Shown here one piece after another: positions 11,291 through 21,204 of a DNA stretch of 64,000 bases (within the stretch, counting starts at the first letter, position 1; every line of letters starts with the position of its first letter). Position numbers and translations under genes: made by a program. The notes beneath the pieces were generated by a model. That model was given only the letters and a program-made list of their open reading frames with translations. It ran no database searches and was not told where the DNA came from. Source of the stretch: Tanypteryx hageni (taxonomy: Eukaryota; Arthropoda; Insecta; Odonata; Petaluridae); the NCBI GenBank assembly GCA_028673005.1, contig CM054115.1, positions 2,170,001 through 2,234,000 of the forward strand. Direction: 5' to 3'.

Positions 11291-13020
11291 GGAAGATGGA
11301 TAATCTACAACGAAGAAATGAACATAAATACATCTATTTTTTTACATTTAGACAGTATTTGCAAGTGAAGAAATGGGTAATTTATGACGAAGGAATGAGC
11401 GTGAACATAAATATTACATTACTACTATTCGAGTGAGGTAAGTTTTAAATAATTGTCGATTTTTTTATCATTTAGAATTGATAGGAAATTAGTTGGTGAA
11501 TAAAAAATTCAATGTTTTTTTGGTATCACTACTAGCATTTCAGTTTGTAGGCATTATACATTAATAAATCATAAAGAACGCCTCTGCCTCACGTGTATAC
11601 ACACATGATGTGTGCATCTTTCCACGTTTTTTATTAAAGTAAGGATCATGACCGAAGAACCGCATTATAAACAGTCGGTTCTGGTTATTTCGGTTCTTGA
11701 GAGAACCGGCAGAACCAAGGAACCGAAGAACTGATCGTCCCATCCCTAAATAAAATTTAAACCAGCGATCTTCTTCATATTGTGGGAAATACATTTTTAA
11801 AACTCTTTGATCCATGTGTCTTAATTTTTAAATTCTAGGTTTTGTATTCTTTGTTATGAATCAATAAAAATTGAGAATAATTAATACTGAGTTAATAAGG
11901 CCTTTCATGCACTTTTATTCTACCTATCAAAATAATTAAATAAATCTTTAAACATATGACTCAAATTCGACTCAAAACTCGAATTTTTCAACAATGTTCG
12001 ACTCGAACTCAAGTTGAAAATTTGGTGTTCGCACATCTCTACCAAAGAGTTTTATTTTATGATTACGGCACCCCTGGAGAGTTGATATGGTTCAAATGTG
12101 TCATTTTGGTCATTTGTTTATGTGAGGATTCTGTGCCAAATTTGGATGAAATCAGTTCAGCCAATTCTTCCCTGATATATGCCTACGGCGAATAAAACCA
12201 CTACTACTACATATGCACGGACATCACGAACATAATAGTGCTTTTCAGCAATGACGAAAAGCACTAATAATGAAGGATGGACAAAGACTAATTTTATTCC
12301 ATTGATATAATGTATAACCATATATGTTTATATATATTTTTATGATTAATTATTTTTCACAAAAGGTGGTCTCTAAATAAAAAATAGGCTTCATTCTGCT
12401 AACCCTGGTCCCTAACCACTTATTTTTCATTCTATCAAGGTTTTGCCATTCTCAATGTTTCTGAGAAACATAACCCTATTTCTGCTTTTACAAATATTGA
12501 CATTGTCATTGGCATTGCCTTCCATATTTCTTCTTCTGAAAACGAAGCATAATGAATGCTGCACTCAAAATTACAATGTTTCAGTATTCATGTCCATTAC
12601 GTAGGCTTGCACAAAATAAGGAACATTGCGAATGCTCCAAACAGAGTGAACTTTTTGAATGCATAAAATGTTGATGGTGGTTTGAACGAGCATGAATGAA
12701 TATCACAAGTATGGCTGAATCTTCATTCTCAGTGTGGATGCACCTTTAGAAATCTTCAACAGTTAGTTTGGTTGACAACTCTGTTGCTACTGATCCGTAT
12801 AAATCTTTGCAAAATTTATAGTGATCCCTTTCTTCTCGCTATGGATTGGTACACATAAGTTTCCTGAGTACATCACTGTTTATAAAATATTTATGGCCGT
12901 TAATAAATGTTGCAAAATTTTTGTATCCCAGCTTAAAACTTTGCAATAGTAGTCTAGTCACCAGTTAAACTGCTTTGTATTGAAATCTGCACATGGATTA
13001 CTCAGCCACTTAACAAGAAT
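11291..13020. other. non-coding stretch with hAT-MITE-like ends and a terminal hairpin
   Basis: At 11675-11750, reading from 11750 on the minus strand, TAGGGATGGGACGATCAG is followed by alternating GGTTC/GAACC repeats. This is typical of one end of a non-autonomous hAT element. Around 12023-12043 the minus strand reads TAGAGATGTGCGAACACC, another hAT-like end. I could not pair either with a partner and a duplication. At 12237-12265 there is a perfect 10-bp hairpin (AGTGCTTTTC ... GAAAAGCACT). 12270-13020 holds nothing I recognise. Confidence 0.35.
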
Positions 13021-13029
13021 TGCCTAGAC

Positions 13030-13471
13030 CAGTGATGGCAAACCTGTGGTATGCATGCCACATATGTCATGCTAGACAATTTTGGTTAGCACACTGTAGG
13101 AAAAATTGTTTGTTTACTGTCTTCTTAATATTTTTTCATATCTGACATAACATAAGAGTATTTCTAGCCAGATAGCAATTGTGTTGATGAAATAACTGAC
13201 TAATAGTGACTTTTTGTCTGAGAATGAGATACTTGTTGCTCCACAGTGGTCATTTGGTCATAAATGATTAGTGACAATGAATATTTTTAGATGATTAATT
13301 GTATTTTATACAATCAGCATTTTCTGAGCTCTAAGACCAAGTGTAAGTGATCATTGAGAAACCATTAAAATATTTATTTTTTGATGTATTTTAAATTGGC
13401 AAGTAAATTACAAAAGGAAAGCTAATTTATGTAATTTTGGCACAAAAGGCAAAAGAGGTTTGCTATCCCTG
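13030..13471. mobile_element. hAT MITE with 8-bp flanking repeats (7/8)
   Basis: Ends CAGTGATGGCAAACCT (13030) and AGGTTTGCTATCCCTG (to 13471) form inverted repeats of about 16 bp with two mismatches. Flanks GCCTAGAC (13022-13029) and CCCTAGAC (13472-13479) match at 7 of 8 positions, the hAT duplication length. Non-coding, 442 bp. It ends about 240 bp before a PRKDC exon. Confidence 0.75.
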
Positions 13472-13712
13472 CCCTAGACCACCTGCTGAATGTATACCAC
13501 ACATTGAATTTCATAATTCGTTTTTCAATTTTTTATTTTCATTTTTGAAATTCCTCTATCATAATAATGATAATTAATGCATGATTTATCTCATTTAAAT
13601 TCTGGATTTTTGCCAAAAATATTTCAATATCTTTCTAGTTCAAAATTTTGACTATGAGATCCATATAGAGGGCTCTTGATGATCTAGCTTTTGTTCATAT
13701 TTTTATGACCAG

Positions 13713-13963
13713 AAAGAGTCTTCAAACAGTCTTCAGCCTCAAGTCTGCAGAGGAAGCAATTTCACAGGTATTATCCCAAAGACAGGGGATATTTTGCAAT
13801 AAGGGAAATGAGGAAGGCAGCCCAAAGACGAGAGATGGAAGATCAGAGGCAGGAACAGAGGGAATTGGAGATATTGCCTTTCCGCCAGTATCGCATTGGT
13901 GATTTTCCAGACATACAAGTAGATTGCTCAGACATTCTATTGCCTCTAGTTGCTGTTGCAAAG
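13713..13963 (+). CDS. PRKDC: PRKDC (DNA-PKcs) exon a: charged segment and start of the conserved FAT-proximal region
   Basis: Encodes 83 codons after a 2-base partial codon, with no stop. The last 25 residues include QYRIGDFPDIQVDCSDILLP and end VAVAK, matching vertebrate DNA-PKcs YRSYRHGDLPDIQIKHSSL ... QAVAQ. The preceding Lys/Arg/Glu-rich helix (REMRKAAQRREMEDQRQEQR) matches the charged stretch C-terminal to the ABCDE phosphosite cluster. The acceptor is a T-rich tract ending ...TTTTTATGACCAG; the in-frame TGA at 13706 shows the exon cannot start earlier. The donor is AAG|GTACTG at 13964. DNA-PKcs is a nuclear PI3K-like kinase that binds Ku-DNA ends in non-homologous end joining; this segment is scaffold, not the catalytic site. 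The exact 5' splice point is inferred, since AG dinucleotides at 13731-13738 are alternatives. The exon joins 28152 in phase 0. Confidence 0.88.
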
Positions 13964-14328
13964 GTACTGTAGTCATTGGGTGTATGAAATATATTTTATT
14001 TTATTAATTTTCATCATCTTCAAACTCTCCCAAATTTTTTAGATGTATCCTATATTTTTTATATCATAGGAATGCATTCTTAAAAATATATTATTATATT
14101 AGTAGTACCAATCTTTTTTTTTATTAACCAGACCTTGTGGACTAACAAAGTTATTCTGGTTATTAGGTGCTTTTCTCATACTTTTTAAAAATTACTAGTC
14201 CTCCCTCTTCACTCCCGTTCAATGTTCCAAAAGTTTTTGGTATAAAATACTCTAATAAAGTTTTTATTAAGGGGGTGAAAGGCAAATACTGATTAAAAGT
14301 AGCATTCTCATTAAATGGTTTTGATCAG
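13964..14328. other. PRKDC intron, proximal part
   Basis: Non-coding AT-rich intron sequence directly after the donor. No repeat recognised. Confidence 0.5.
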
Positions 14329-14420
14329 GGGTCCCTAACCTTTTCCTTCTAATGGACTGCATTTGAAAATTAGAAGATAAGCAAGGGCTGCACTTCAAAT
14401 GGAAAAATCTGCTTAGGTGA
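14329..14420 (+). mobile_element. one end of a hAT-type element
   Basis: CAGGGGTCCCTAACCTTTTC is a typical hAT terminal sequence, followed by AT-rich non-coding DNA. No matching opposite end is visible before or after the gypsy insertion, so only one end can be supported. Confidence 0.4.
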
Positions 14421-14571
14421 ACCTCACTTAAGATTTAATTTTGAAAGGTTCAATGAATGGCACAGTAATAATTTCAGATGTTTTATTTAAATTTCAGGAA
14501 AAAAACAATAAAAAATTAAAATAGTTTAATATGCAAATACATAGTGAATAAAAACAAATATAATTATATAT

Positions 14572-14776
14572 TGTGACGGGCTAGGGTTTCTCGGAGAGGA
14601 AAGGGCACAAATGAAAGTTACACGTAATAACACAAACACCTTTAATCGCCTGGGGCGCACACTACACTCTGTAAGCTTCCACAAGAGAAGAGAGAACTGA
14701 CGCGCACCCTGTTGGCTGCGCGCAAAAACAAAATAAAATGAACAGCAAAGTCCGTTATCGGTCTGGTCTCGTTACA
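14572..14776 (-). repeat. gypsy 3' LTR
   Basis: Plus-strand ends TGTGACGGGC and CTCGTTACA (minus strand TGTAACGAG...CGTCACA, the usual TG...CA ends). 205 bp, near-identical to 17253-17457. Confidence 0.9.
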
Positions 14777-14788
14777 TCCTCCCCCTTA
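14777..14788 (-). promoter_or_regulatory. gypsy polypurine tract
   Basis: Minus strand TAAGGGGGAGGA abuts the 3' LTR, the position and composition of the plus-strand primer. Confidence 0.8.
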
Positions 14789-14817
14789 GAATGGCATGTA
14801 CGACCTCGAATGCAATT

Positions 14818-15519
14818 CTACAAGGTCTGCCACTGGCAAGCGCAAGCGGTTGTAATAGAATATAGTATAGTATAGTATAGAATAGGGGCACCATGAGTGG
14901 CGACAAAGGGAGTCAGCAGTCTGCTCGCATACTCGACGGGGCGTTGGTCTGGAAGCTCCCCCTGGAGTAGAACCGCTCCCAAAGGGTAAGCGCTTGCGTC
15001 TGTTCGGAGCACATATGGCAGGTTGCTGACGTGGACGTTGCTCACAGGTACAGATGTAGCAATATCTTCTTCTCGTACAAAACCGTGGCGGCTACTGGGA
15101 TCTTCCTTGAAGAACCATTCATGTCCGGGAAGATCCAGAACCATGCCAGCACTTCGGATAAAATCTATGCCAAGTAGCATCCAGCTCTCCGGATGATCCG
15201 GAATTGCGATCAAGGTCGTGAGGATCGTACGGTTGACGACAGAAATTTCCACAGAAAAACTTCTGACTAATACGCGATGCGTTTTTCCATCAGCTAACTT
15301 CATGTCCAGGGAAGTCTCGCTGAACGGACTCCCTCGAGAAATTAATATATGATAAAGCTGTGCACCGGCTATACTTCTTTGGGAGCCAGTGTCAAGACAA
15401 GCTAGACCGTCCAGTCCTAAAATCTGGATCGGGAACATTGGTCGCGATGAACCATCATCAATAGAGAAGGTTGACTGCATAAAATTGAAGGATGAGACAA
15501 TCGTACTTTCAGTTTTCAT
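14818..15519 (-). pseudogene. gypsy pol remnant: aspartic protease joined directly to RNase H
   Basis: 233-codon open frame. The protease part shows the active site LACLDTGSQRSIAG (around residue 40) and the partner motif WMLLGIDFIRSAGM (around residue 115). Around residue 170 the sequence passes straight into LRTDASAYPLGAVLLQG, the start of the retroelement RNase H domain, followed by RPVEYASRLLTP. In intact gypsy elements about 400 residues of reverse transcriptase lie between these blocks, including the YxDD catalytic motif, which is absent here. After the RNase H start the frame drifts into non-homologous residues, and no integrase follows. The junction stayed in frame. Upstream, at about 15520-15600 (minus), is a second zinc-knuckle-like CFGCGAPGYVRSNC. 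Confidence 0.85.
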
Positions 15520-15678
15520 TAGGGGAGCACAGTTAGGGCAGTTGCTTCTGACGTAACCTGGGGCACCGCACCCAAAACACGTTATTTGTGGTTTTGGCGA
15601 ATCAGATTTTGGGGTATGGGGTGATGATTTTACTGATTGTGCAACATCACCCTTAGTTGCCTTTGCTTTCCTGCAATC

Positions 15679-16443
15679 TTATTCAACGTGGCCGAAATAT
15701 TTACAGTAACTACACCTCGGACGCTGTTTCTTCTCCGGTCGGTCTCTACCTTCATTACTACTGACATCCTCTAATGTTCGCAGAACCTCACGCTGTGAGT
15801 GTTCAATGTCTTTTGCACGTTGCAAAAGACTCTTGAATGAGTCGAAATCGCTAGGTGAAAGTCTTTTCCTAACTTTTCTATTCATTAACCCGTATACAAT
15901 ATCTAATTGCGCGCGTTCTGGCAAGGTATACGGTAATTGTGACAGGAGGGCGCGAATGTGGCATACAAAAATCTCGCATGTTTCATTTTCGTGTTGCTCA
16001 CGTGCAAAAATCTCTCTGAAGACGAGATGAGGCGGCAATTTGCGAGAGAACGCGTCTCGAAACGCGCACACGGCACCGTCCCAGTCCGAAATATCTCTCT
16101 TTATACCCTGCCACCATGTCGCAGCAATGCCTTCCAGAAGCATTGAGACACCACGTAATGCATTTTCTTCGCTGACATTTGCGCAATCCTTAAAGGTCAA
16201 AACCGAGTCTAAGAATGCGTCAACATCAGACGAAGCACTGCCGTTAAATCGAGAAGTACATTTAGAAAAATTGTCATTACTTGGTGTAACAAGGATGGGG
16301 CTCGTCAATTGCCTATCAAGAACAGTCATTCTTGCTGAGTCCGTAATTTGTGCAATCAGCGCCTGAAATTGTTCGTTTGATAACGTCAAGGCTGGTGGAG
16401 ATTCGCTCGTCCCTTCTGTGGGTGATGATTTAGATTTAGGCAT
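15679..16443 (-). pseudogene. gypsy gag, stopped inside its zinc knuckle
   Basis: Starts MPKSKSSPTEGTSE at 16443 (an upstream in-frame Met at 16485 is less likely). The capsid-like region reads FNGSASSDVDAFLDSV, GIAATWWQGIKRDISDW and AFRDAFSRKLPPHLVF, the retrotransposon gag fold shared with Arc. It ends CSYCKYFGHVE followed by TAA and then DC, so the stop falls inside a CX2CX4HX4C nucleic-acid-binding knuckle and cuts it. The rest of the basic tail and a second knuckle continue in the same direction to the protease frame. Gag would form the particle and bind RNA; this copy would lack a complete knuckle. Confidence 0.85.
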
Positions 16444-16740
16444 GGTAGCTATTTCTAAACTAATCCACGCAGGAAATAATATCACTCAGCGGAAATACAG
16501 AAAAATTCGCTAGGCGGCAAGGCCCAAGGTCGCAGCGCGGAAAAAGCAATATGGCCGCAAAAGGAACAACCACGTGAAAGAACGCAGTTTGGCCAAAAAA
16601 GCAATATGGCCGCGAGTAAAACAATATGGCCACGTGGAAGAACACAATGCTGCAACGCTGAAGGACAGTTAATTGTCGCAGCGCGAAAGGACAAATATTT
16701 TCGCAGCGAGCGAATAATATCACGTGGAAATAAGAAATTT

Positions 16741-17125
16741 ACGGACACACGTATCGCACTAAATTTCACTGTAGGTGGAAGTAGGCGAAGAAGTATCGCT
16801 TCGCGGAAGGATACTTAAGAAAACCACGTGGCAGGATGTATAGCACTAACACGTAGAAAATAAACAGCACACACTAATTATAGCCAAAATACAAATTTTA
16901 AATTTACGGAAACACGTATGACACTAAATTTCACTGTAGGTGGAAGTAGGCGAAGAAGTATCTCTTCGCGAAAGGATACTTAAGAAAACCACGTGGCAGG
17001 ATGTATAGCACTAACACGTAGAAAATAGACAGCACACACTAATTATGGCCAAAATACAAATTTGAAATTTGCGGGCACAAGTATCGCACTTAATTTCGCT
17101 GTATATGGCACTAAGTGAGGAGGTA
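16741..17125. repeat. 165-bp tandem repeats in the gypsy leader
   Basis: About 2.3 units: GTAGGTGGAAGTAGGCGAAG starts at 16771 and again at 16936, and a diverged GTATATGGCAC at 17101. The spacing is 165 bp each time. The units include CCACGTGGCAGGATGTATAG. They lie between the PBS and gag, an untranslated leader. Confidence 0.85.
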
Positions 17126-17232
17126 TCTATACACAACATGGAATTGGTTGCGCTGCTTCCGGAATCCGTTGCTCAGATCTGATGAGTGTTGGAAACGCAT
17201 ATATTCCTTTGCACACTTTTATCTGCTCCCGA

Positions 17233-17250
17233 GCCGCGAGTTGGGCGCCA
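17233..17250 (-). promoter_or_regulatory. gypsy primer binding site, tRNA-Lys type
   Basis: Minus strand TGGCGCCCAACTCGCGGC starts 2 bases after the 5' LTR. The first 11 bases match the complement of the 3' end of tRNA-Lys (CTT), as in retroelements primed by tRNA-Lys1,2. Confidence 0.75.
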
Positions 17251-17252
17251 TT

Positions 17253-17457
17253 TGTGACGGGCTAGGGTTTCTCGGAGAGGAAAGGGCACAAATGAAAGTT
17301 ACACGTAATAACACAAACACCTTTAATCGCCTGGGGCGCACCTTACACTCTGTAAGCTTCCACAAGAGAAGAGAGAACTGACGCGCACCCTGTTGGCTGC
17401 GCGCAAAAACAAAATAAAATGAACAGCAAAGTCCGTTATCGGTCTGGTCTCGTTACA
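17253..17457 (-). repeat. gypsy 5' LTR
   Basis: 205 bp, same sequence as 14572-14776 apart from a short difference near 17341. Carries promoter and polyadenylation functions in this class, though no clear TATA box was picked out. Confidence 0.9.
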
Positions 17458-17861
17458 ATATACAGTATATCCTTCGGACTAATTGGGAGGATAGGTTGTC
17501 TGTTATTGCTAAAAGTTCGTTAAATCCAAAAGTTCGTTGTATGATGAAGCAAAATGCACCTAAATGGCCACATCCTATAATGTCAAATGCAGTACATTAG
17601 TAACGCTGTTAAACAATATGTTTATATAATGCGGTAAAACTGTTAATTCGAATTTGAAGAGCATGTATAATTACGACTTTGAAATTTCCGTGTGCATGTC
17701 GTCCACGGTCTCCCACTTTCCCTTTTCACTCTGACCACATTTCACATTCCCAAACATAATGCACAACTCAAATTGCAACAATATATAGATATAAATGCCT
17801 TAATGGGAAGGCACCCCGGGTAGGCACGCCCCTGCACACACATTGCCTTTTATTAATAGAT
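17458..17861. other. PRKDC intron, no recognised feature
   Basis: AT-rich intron sequence. A small GC-rich patch (GGCACCCCGGGTAGGCACGC) near 17810. Confidence 0.35.
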
Positions 17862-18048
17862 CAGGGATGACAAGTGCTTTTTGTGCCACCTGCCAAAAAG
17901 CAATGTGAATCATCAGAATTTTTCTTCGCATGCCTTAAGTTTACTCTTCCTCTAAGAAACTTCATATTTTGTGTAGAATATACAAGCTTACGCATGCCAA
18001 GTAAAATTGCATTCTTCAGGCACGCATGCCACTTATTTGCCATCCCTG
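17862..18048. mobile_element. hAT MITE with perfect 8-bp target duplication
   Basis: 187 bp non-coding. Ends CAGGGATGACAAGTG and ATTTGCCATCCCTG. TAATAGAT occurs on both sides (17854-17861, 18049-18056). Confidence 0.85.
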
Positions 18049-18824
18049 TAATAGATATTAATTTTTGATTGTATCCTTTTGAAATTGTCCTTTAAAGAAT
18101 GTGAAATTGAAAGACATTGTCCTTTTGAGATGGTAGGCTAAAGGTTGTGTCCATATCTCATCAATAGGCTTGGTAGGATTTGATTTAAATTGATATACAG
18201 AAAAACTCCGTATTTACGTTATCGGAATATGTTTTCCTGCTATTTACAACATTTTATATGGGTCCCATCAATTTTCATATTATTCCAATGTAAGTAAAAC
18301 CCTGTATTTACATTATTTCATTTGAAATTTTCCTGCTATTCGCATAATTTTATGTTAGAACTTCCAATTTTTTAAAAAGAATTTAACGTGCAATTCCCAA
18401 CAGTTTTTTACATAGCTCTGCAAAAAAATACGAATTCTTTTGGGCGAAGATTTCTAAAATGGCAGCAAAGTAAGAACAGCACCCCTAGAGACAGAAATTT
18501 GAACTTTCTATTCAAAACACCACTCGCTTTAACGGATGTTACTCGGTAACAGCGTACTTATAGATGAAAATACGTATGAACTCTTTTGGGTGAAAACTTC
18601 AAAACCTCATATGTAAATCACACTAGCAGAGCATAAACAGTGCACCTAGATATGGAAATATTATTTACGCTATTTACTCTTTGAACCAATTATGAATGCT
18701 ATTGAAAAGATGTTCAAGTTTGGCACTATCATGTTTTAACCCTTTCCACTAAAATTCTGCCCCTTGTATCCCACAGTTTGTAATTAAATTTAAGTTAATT
18801 TGTAATTAGTTGTAATTTAAATTA
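18049..18824. other. PRKDC intron; possible MITE-like duplication
   Basis: ACTCCGTATTTACGTTATC ... CCTGCTATTTAC and CCCTGTATTTACATTATTTC ... CCTGCTATTCGC (about 18206-18350) are two diverged copies of one ~90-bp unit. No terminal structure could be supported. Confidence 0.3.
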
Positions 18825-19270
18825 CAGTATTGTCTCGAATATTACACGATGTTTTTTTCCAAAAACTTAAATTTTAAAAGTAGCCCCTGTGTTATATTCC
18901 AGTACTAGTGATTTAAAAGATCATAAAATTGCGTTTCGAAAAATCACCTTACATTCCACATGTCTGTTAAGCCTGCATATTCTTTGTGCCTACCTTAGCG
19001 AGTTTTTACCCATCCGTTATTTTAACAATGGGTGCAAAAAGGATGCTGATCATGTTGAGTAAAAAGATTCTTCCAAATCCCAGGTTAACAGAGGAATCAG
19101 TCGAAGTTATGACATGAATTTTAAAATAGTCTTAGCTCAAGAGGTGGAATAAATGAACAATATTAAAGCTTCAAAAAAGTATGATGTTCCTGAAGTAAAT
19201 ATACCTACGTCTCTGTACAATTTTCAGACAAATGTAATGTGGGGAATGCAATGGAAACCCAAGCATTTTA
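18825..19270 (+). pseudogene. Tigger-like element, 5' end and DNA-binding region only
   Basis: Begins with a Tigger-like end CAGTATTGTCTCGAATATTA (about 18825). At 19028 an ATG starts MGAKRM. With frameshifts this is followed by LTEESVEVMT, VLAQEVEMNNIKASKKYDVP and TSLYNFQTNVMWG, consistent with a CENP-B-type helix-turn-helix (A..E.E...KASK.Y.VP.S). The DDE domain is absent. Closely related to 9730-9890. Confidence 0.5.
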
Positions 19271-19926
19271 ATTTGGCTCATATTTTAACATTATTATTAT
19301 TAAAAAAGTGTGCTGGTTAAGTAAATGAACAATTCAAGACATAAAAATGAATTTTTATAGCCAACTTTTATATAATTAATACTTTAATATTAATAAATTC
19401 TATAATATAGTTATGATAACCTTTTTGCTTGCATCAGCGTAAAAATTTGCAAAAGTGTCTACCAGCTCTTGAGTGATGTGGGGGTCTCTCTATTTAAACT
19501 TTAATCTTTTTACAGTTGTGAGAATAATAGACAGTAAGAAGTTTGATAGTATCTTTTGTTTCATTAATGAAAATACTGACTTATTCATTCATATTGCTTA
19601 AAATTAACGAAAATATACTGCTAGTTCAGAGTAATTCAGATTTAGATACTAGTTGGAGTGAAACTGGAATATTTCATATTTTAGTCACCTGACTTAAATG
19701 ACATAAATAATGAATTGTTCTTTTCCTAACATCACATCAACCATCCATATAAAACCACTGTATAAGTATAGTTAGCTGAAGAATTGCTAAGCTACAACAC
19801 AACACTTTAAAAAGTTTTATTTAAATTTGTTCAAATTAACATCCTTTACAACAGTATTACCTATGTTAAATACTAAAAAAAAAGGAATGAGGGCTTTTAG
19901 AAAAATGCAAGAACAACTGGTCTTAA
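19271..19926. other. PRKDC intron, no recognised feature
   Basis: AT-rich. No coding or terminal-repeat signal found. Confidence 0.35.
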
Positions 19927-20464
19927 CCACTCATCTGGGTATGCCGTATATATACGTCATGCTGTTATCTCGGCTGTTTGCTATGGGTATGCCGTAATAT
20001 TCCAGCTTCTCCGGCAACTAGCTGCATCCTTTTAGTTTACCATCTTGGCAGTAAATGGGCTTCACTTCTTTATTTGGAAAAGATACGCTTCTCATATTTA
20101 GACCCTGACTTTGCTTTGCGGGTTGCATTTCCGCTACCCTAATTTTAAAATTAACTACATTTATATGTTATTTATAATATTAATATTGTTTCATTTTTTA
20201 ATCACTTAGTAATTGTGTAAATTTTTAATGTCTTTATACTATATTTTAAGAATTTGTGTTCATTAAATATTATTAACAAATTCAATTTTTATTGTAATAA
20301 TAAATATATATTGACATTTTAATTCATGTCATGTGGTAAAAATAGTTTAACAACTCAAATACTGAATAATTAACGTATTTTTTTCGATTTGCGATTTGAT
20401 TCACCTCAATTGCAATTTAAATGCCCACATCCAGTTTCGAAAAATTAAATACCCAGATGAGTGG
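19927..20464. mobile_element. piggyBac-type MITE
   Basis: Terminal inverted repeats CCACTCATCTGGGTAT (19927) and ATACCCAGATGAGTGG (to 20464). The flanks are TTAA on the left (19923-19926) and TTAG on the right (20465-20468, one change). GGGTATGCCGTA occurs twice at the left end, as expected for subterminal binding sites. 538 bp, no coding. Confidence 0.75.
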
Positions 20465-20706
20465 TTAGAGGCCTATAATTAGAAAAGATTTCATCCAAAG
20501 TAAAAAATGAGCCAAGTGAACAGTTCCAAAGAATAAAATTATGTTCATGGCACTAACTACATAAATATAGTCATCTAAAGTAGTGTTCAAATGAATTTTC
20601 AATTTGGACTATTCCAATAAGATCGCATTAATGATTATTAATAGTATTGCAATACGAATGTGATTATAATATAATCATAATAAAATGCATGTATAAGGCA
20701 ATATTA

Positions 20707-20730
20707 TTTATATATATATATATATATATA
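20707..20730. repeat. (TA)n tract
   Basis: Short TA microsatellite immediately before the PLE family 1 copy. Confidence 0.9.
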
Positions 20731-20812
20731 CTTACGGAAAAGGAAAGGTAAAATGAATATATGGATGTCAACAAGGTGTTGGGATGAGGAAACCCAGTGA
20801 GCACTCACCAAT

Positions 20813-21100
20813 TTGTGTTATTTTACGTGTGTCGCTTCGACATCCCCGGGGCCTCGCCAACCTGAAGTCGTCTGATTGGTGAGTGCTCACTGGGTTTCCT
20901 CATCCCAACACCTTGTTGACATCCATATATATATATATTTGTGATGTTTCTGTGTTTTTGTGTTATTTTACGTGTGTCGCTTCGACATCCCCGGGGCCTC
21001 GCCAACCTGAAGTCGTCTGATTGGTGAGTGCTCACTGGGTTTCCTCATCCCAACACCTTGTTGACATCCATATATTCATTTTACCTTTCCTTTTCCGTAA
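20813..21100 (+). repeat. PLE family 1 terminal repeats (two direct copies)
   Basis: Copies containing TGTCGCTTCGACATCCCCGG at about 20829 and 20975, separated by a (TA)n-rich junction. The first is preceded by an inverted partial copy (20731-20812). Other copies of the unit: 24214-24380, 25891-26062, 51908-52345, 59493-59866. Confidence 0.85.
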
Positions 21101-21204
21101 GTTGTTATATTATTTTACCTTATCCTTTCGTGTCTGTCATCCTTTCCTTTTTACCAACTTTCCTATCGCCTTTATCTTTTATACTTTATACTTCTCCTTC
21201 CACC

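Larger units (their letters stand above)
14572..17457 (-). mobile_element. gypsy LTR retrotransposon, internally deleted, with 4-bp target duplication
   Basis: Read on the minus strand: 5' LTR 17457-17253, PBS, leader, gag, protease, RNase H fragment, polypurine tract, 3' LTR 14776-14572. Flanks are ATAT on both sides (14568-14571, 17458-17461). The LTRs are 205 bp each and nearly identical (one substitution region, CACACTACAC versus CACCTTACAC), so insertion is recent. The internal part is only 2.5 kb because nearly all of the reverse transcriptase and all of the integrase are missing. gag also carries a stop. The element could move only with proteins supplied by a full-length relative. Its higher GC content marks it off from the intron around it. 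Confidence 0.92.
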
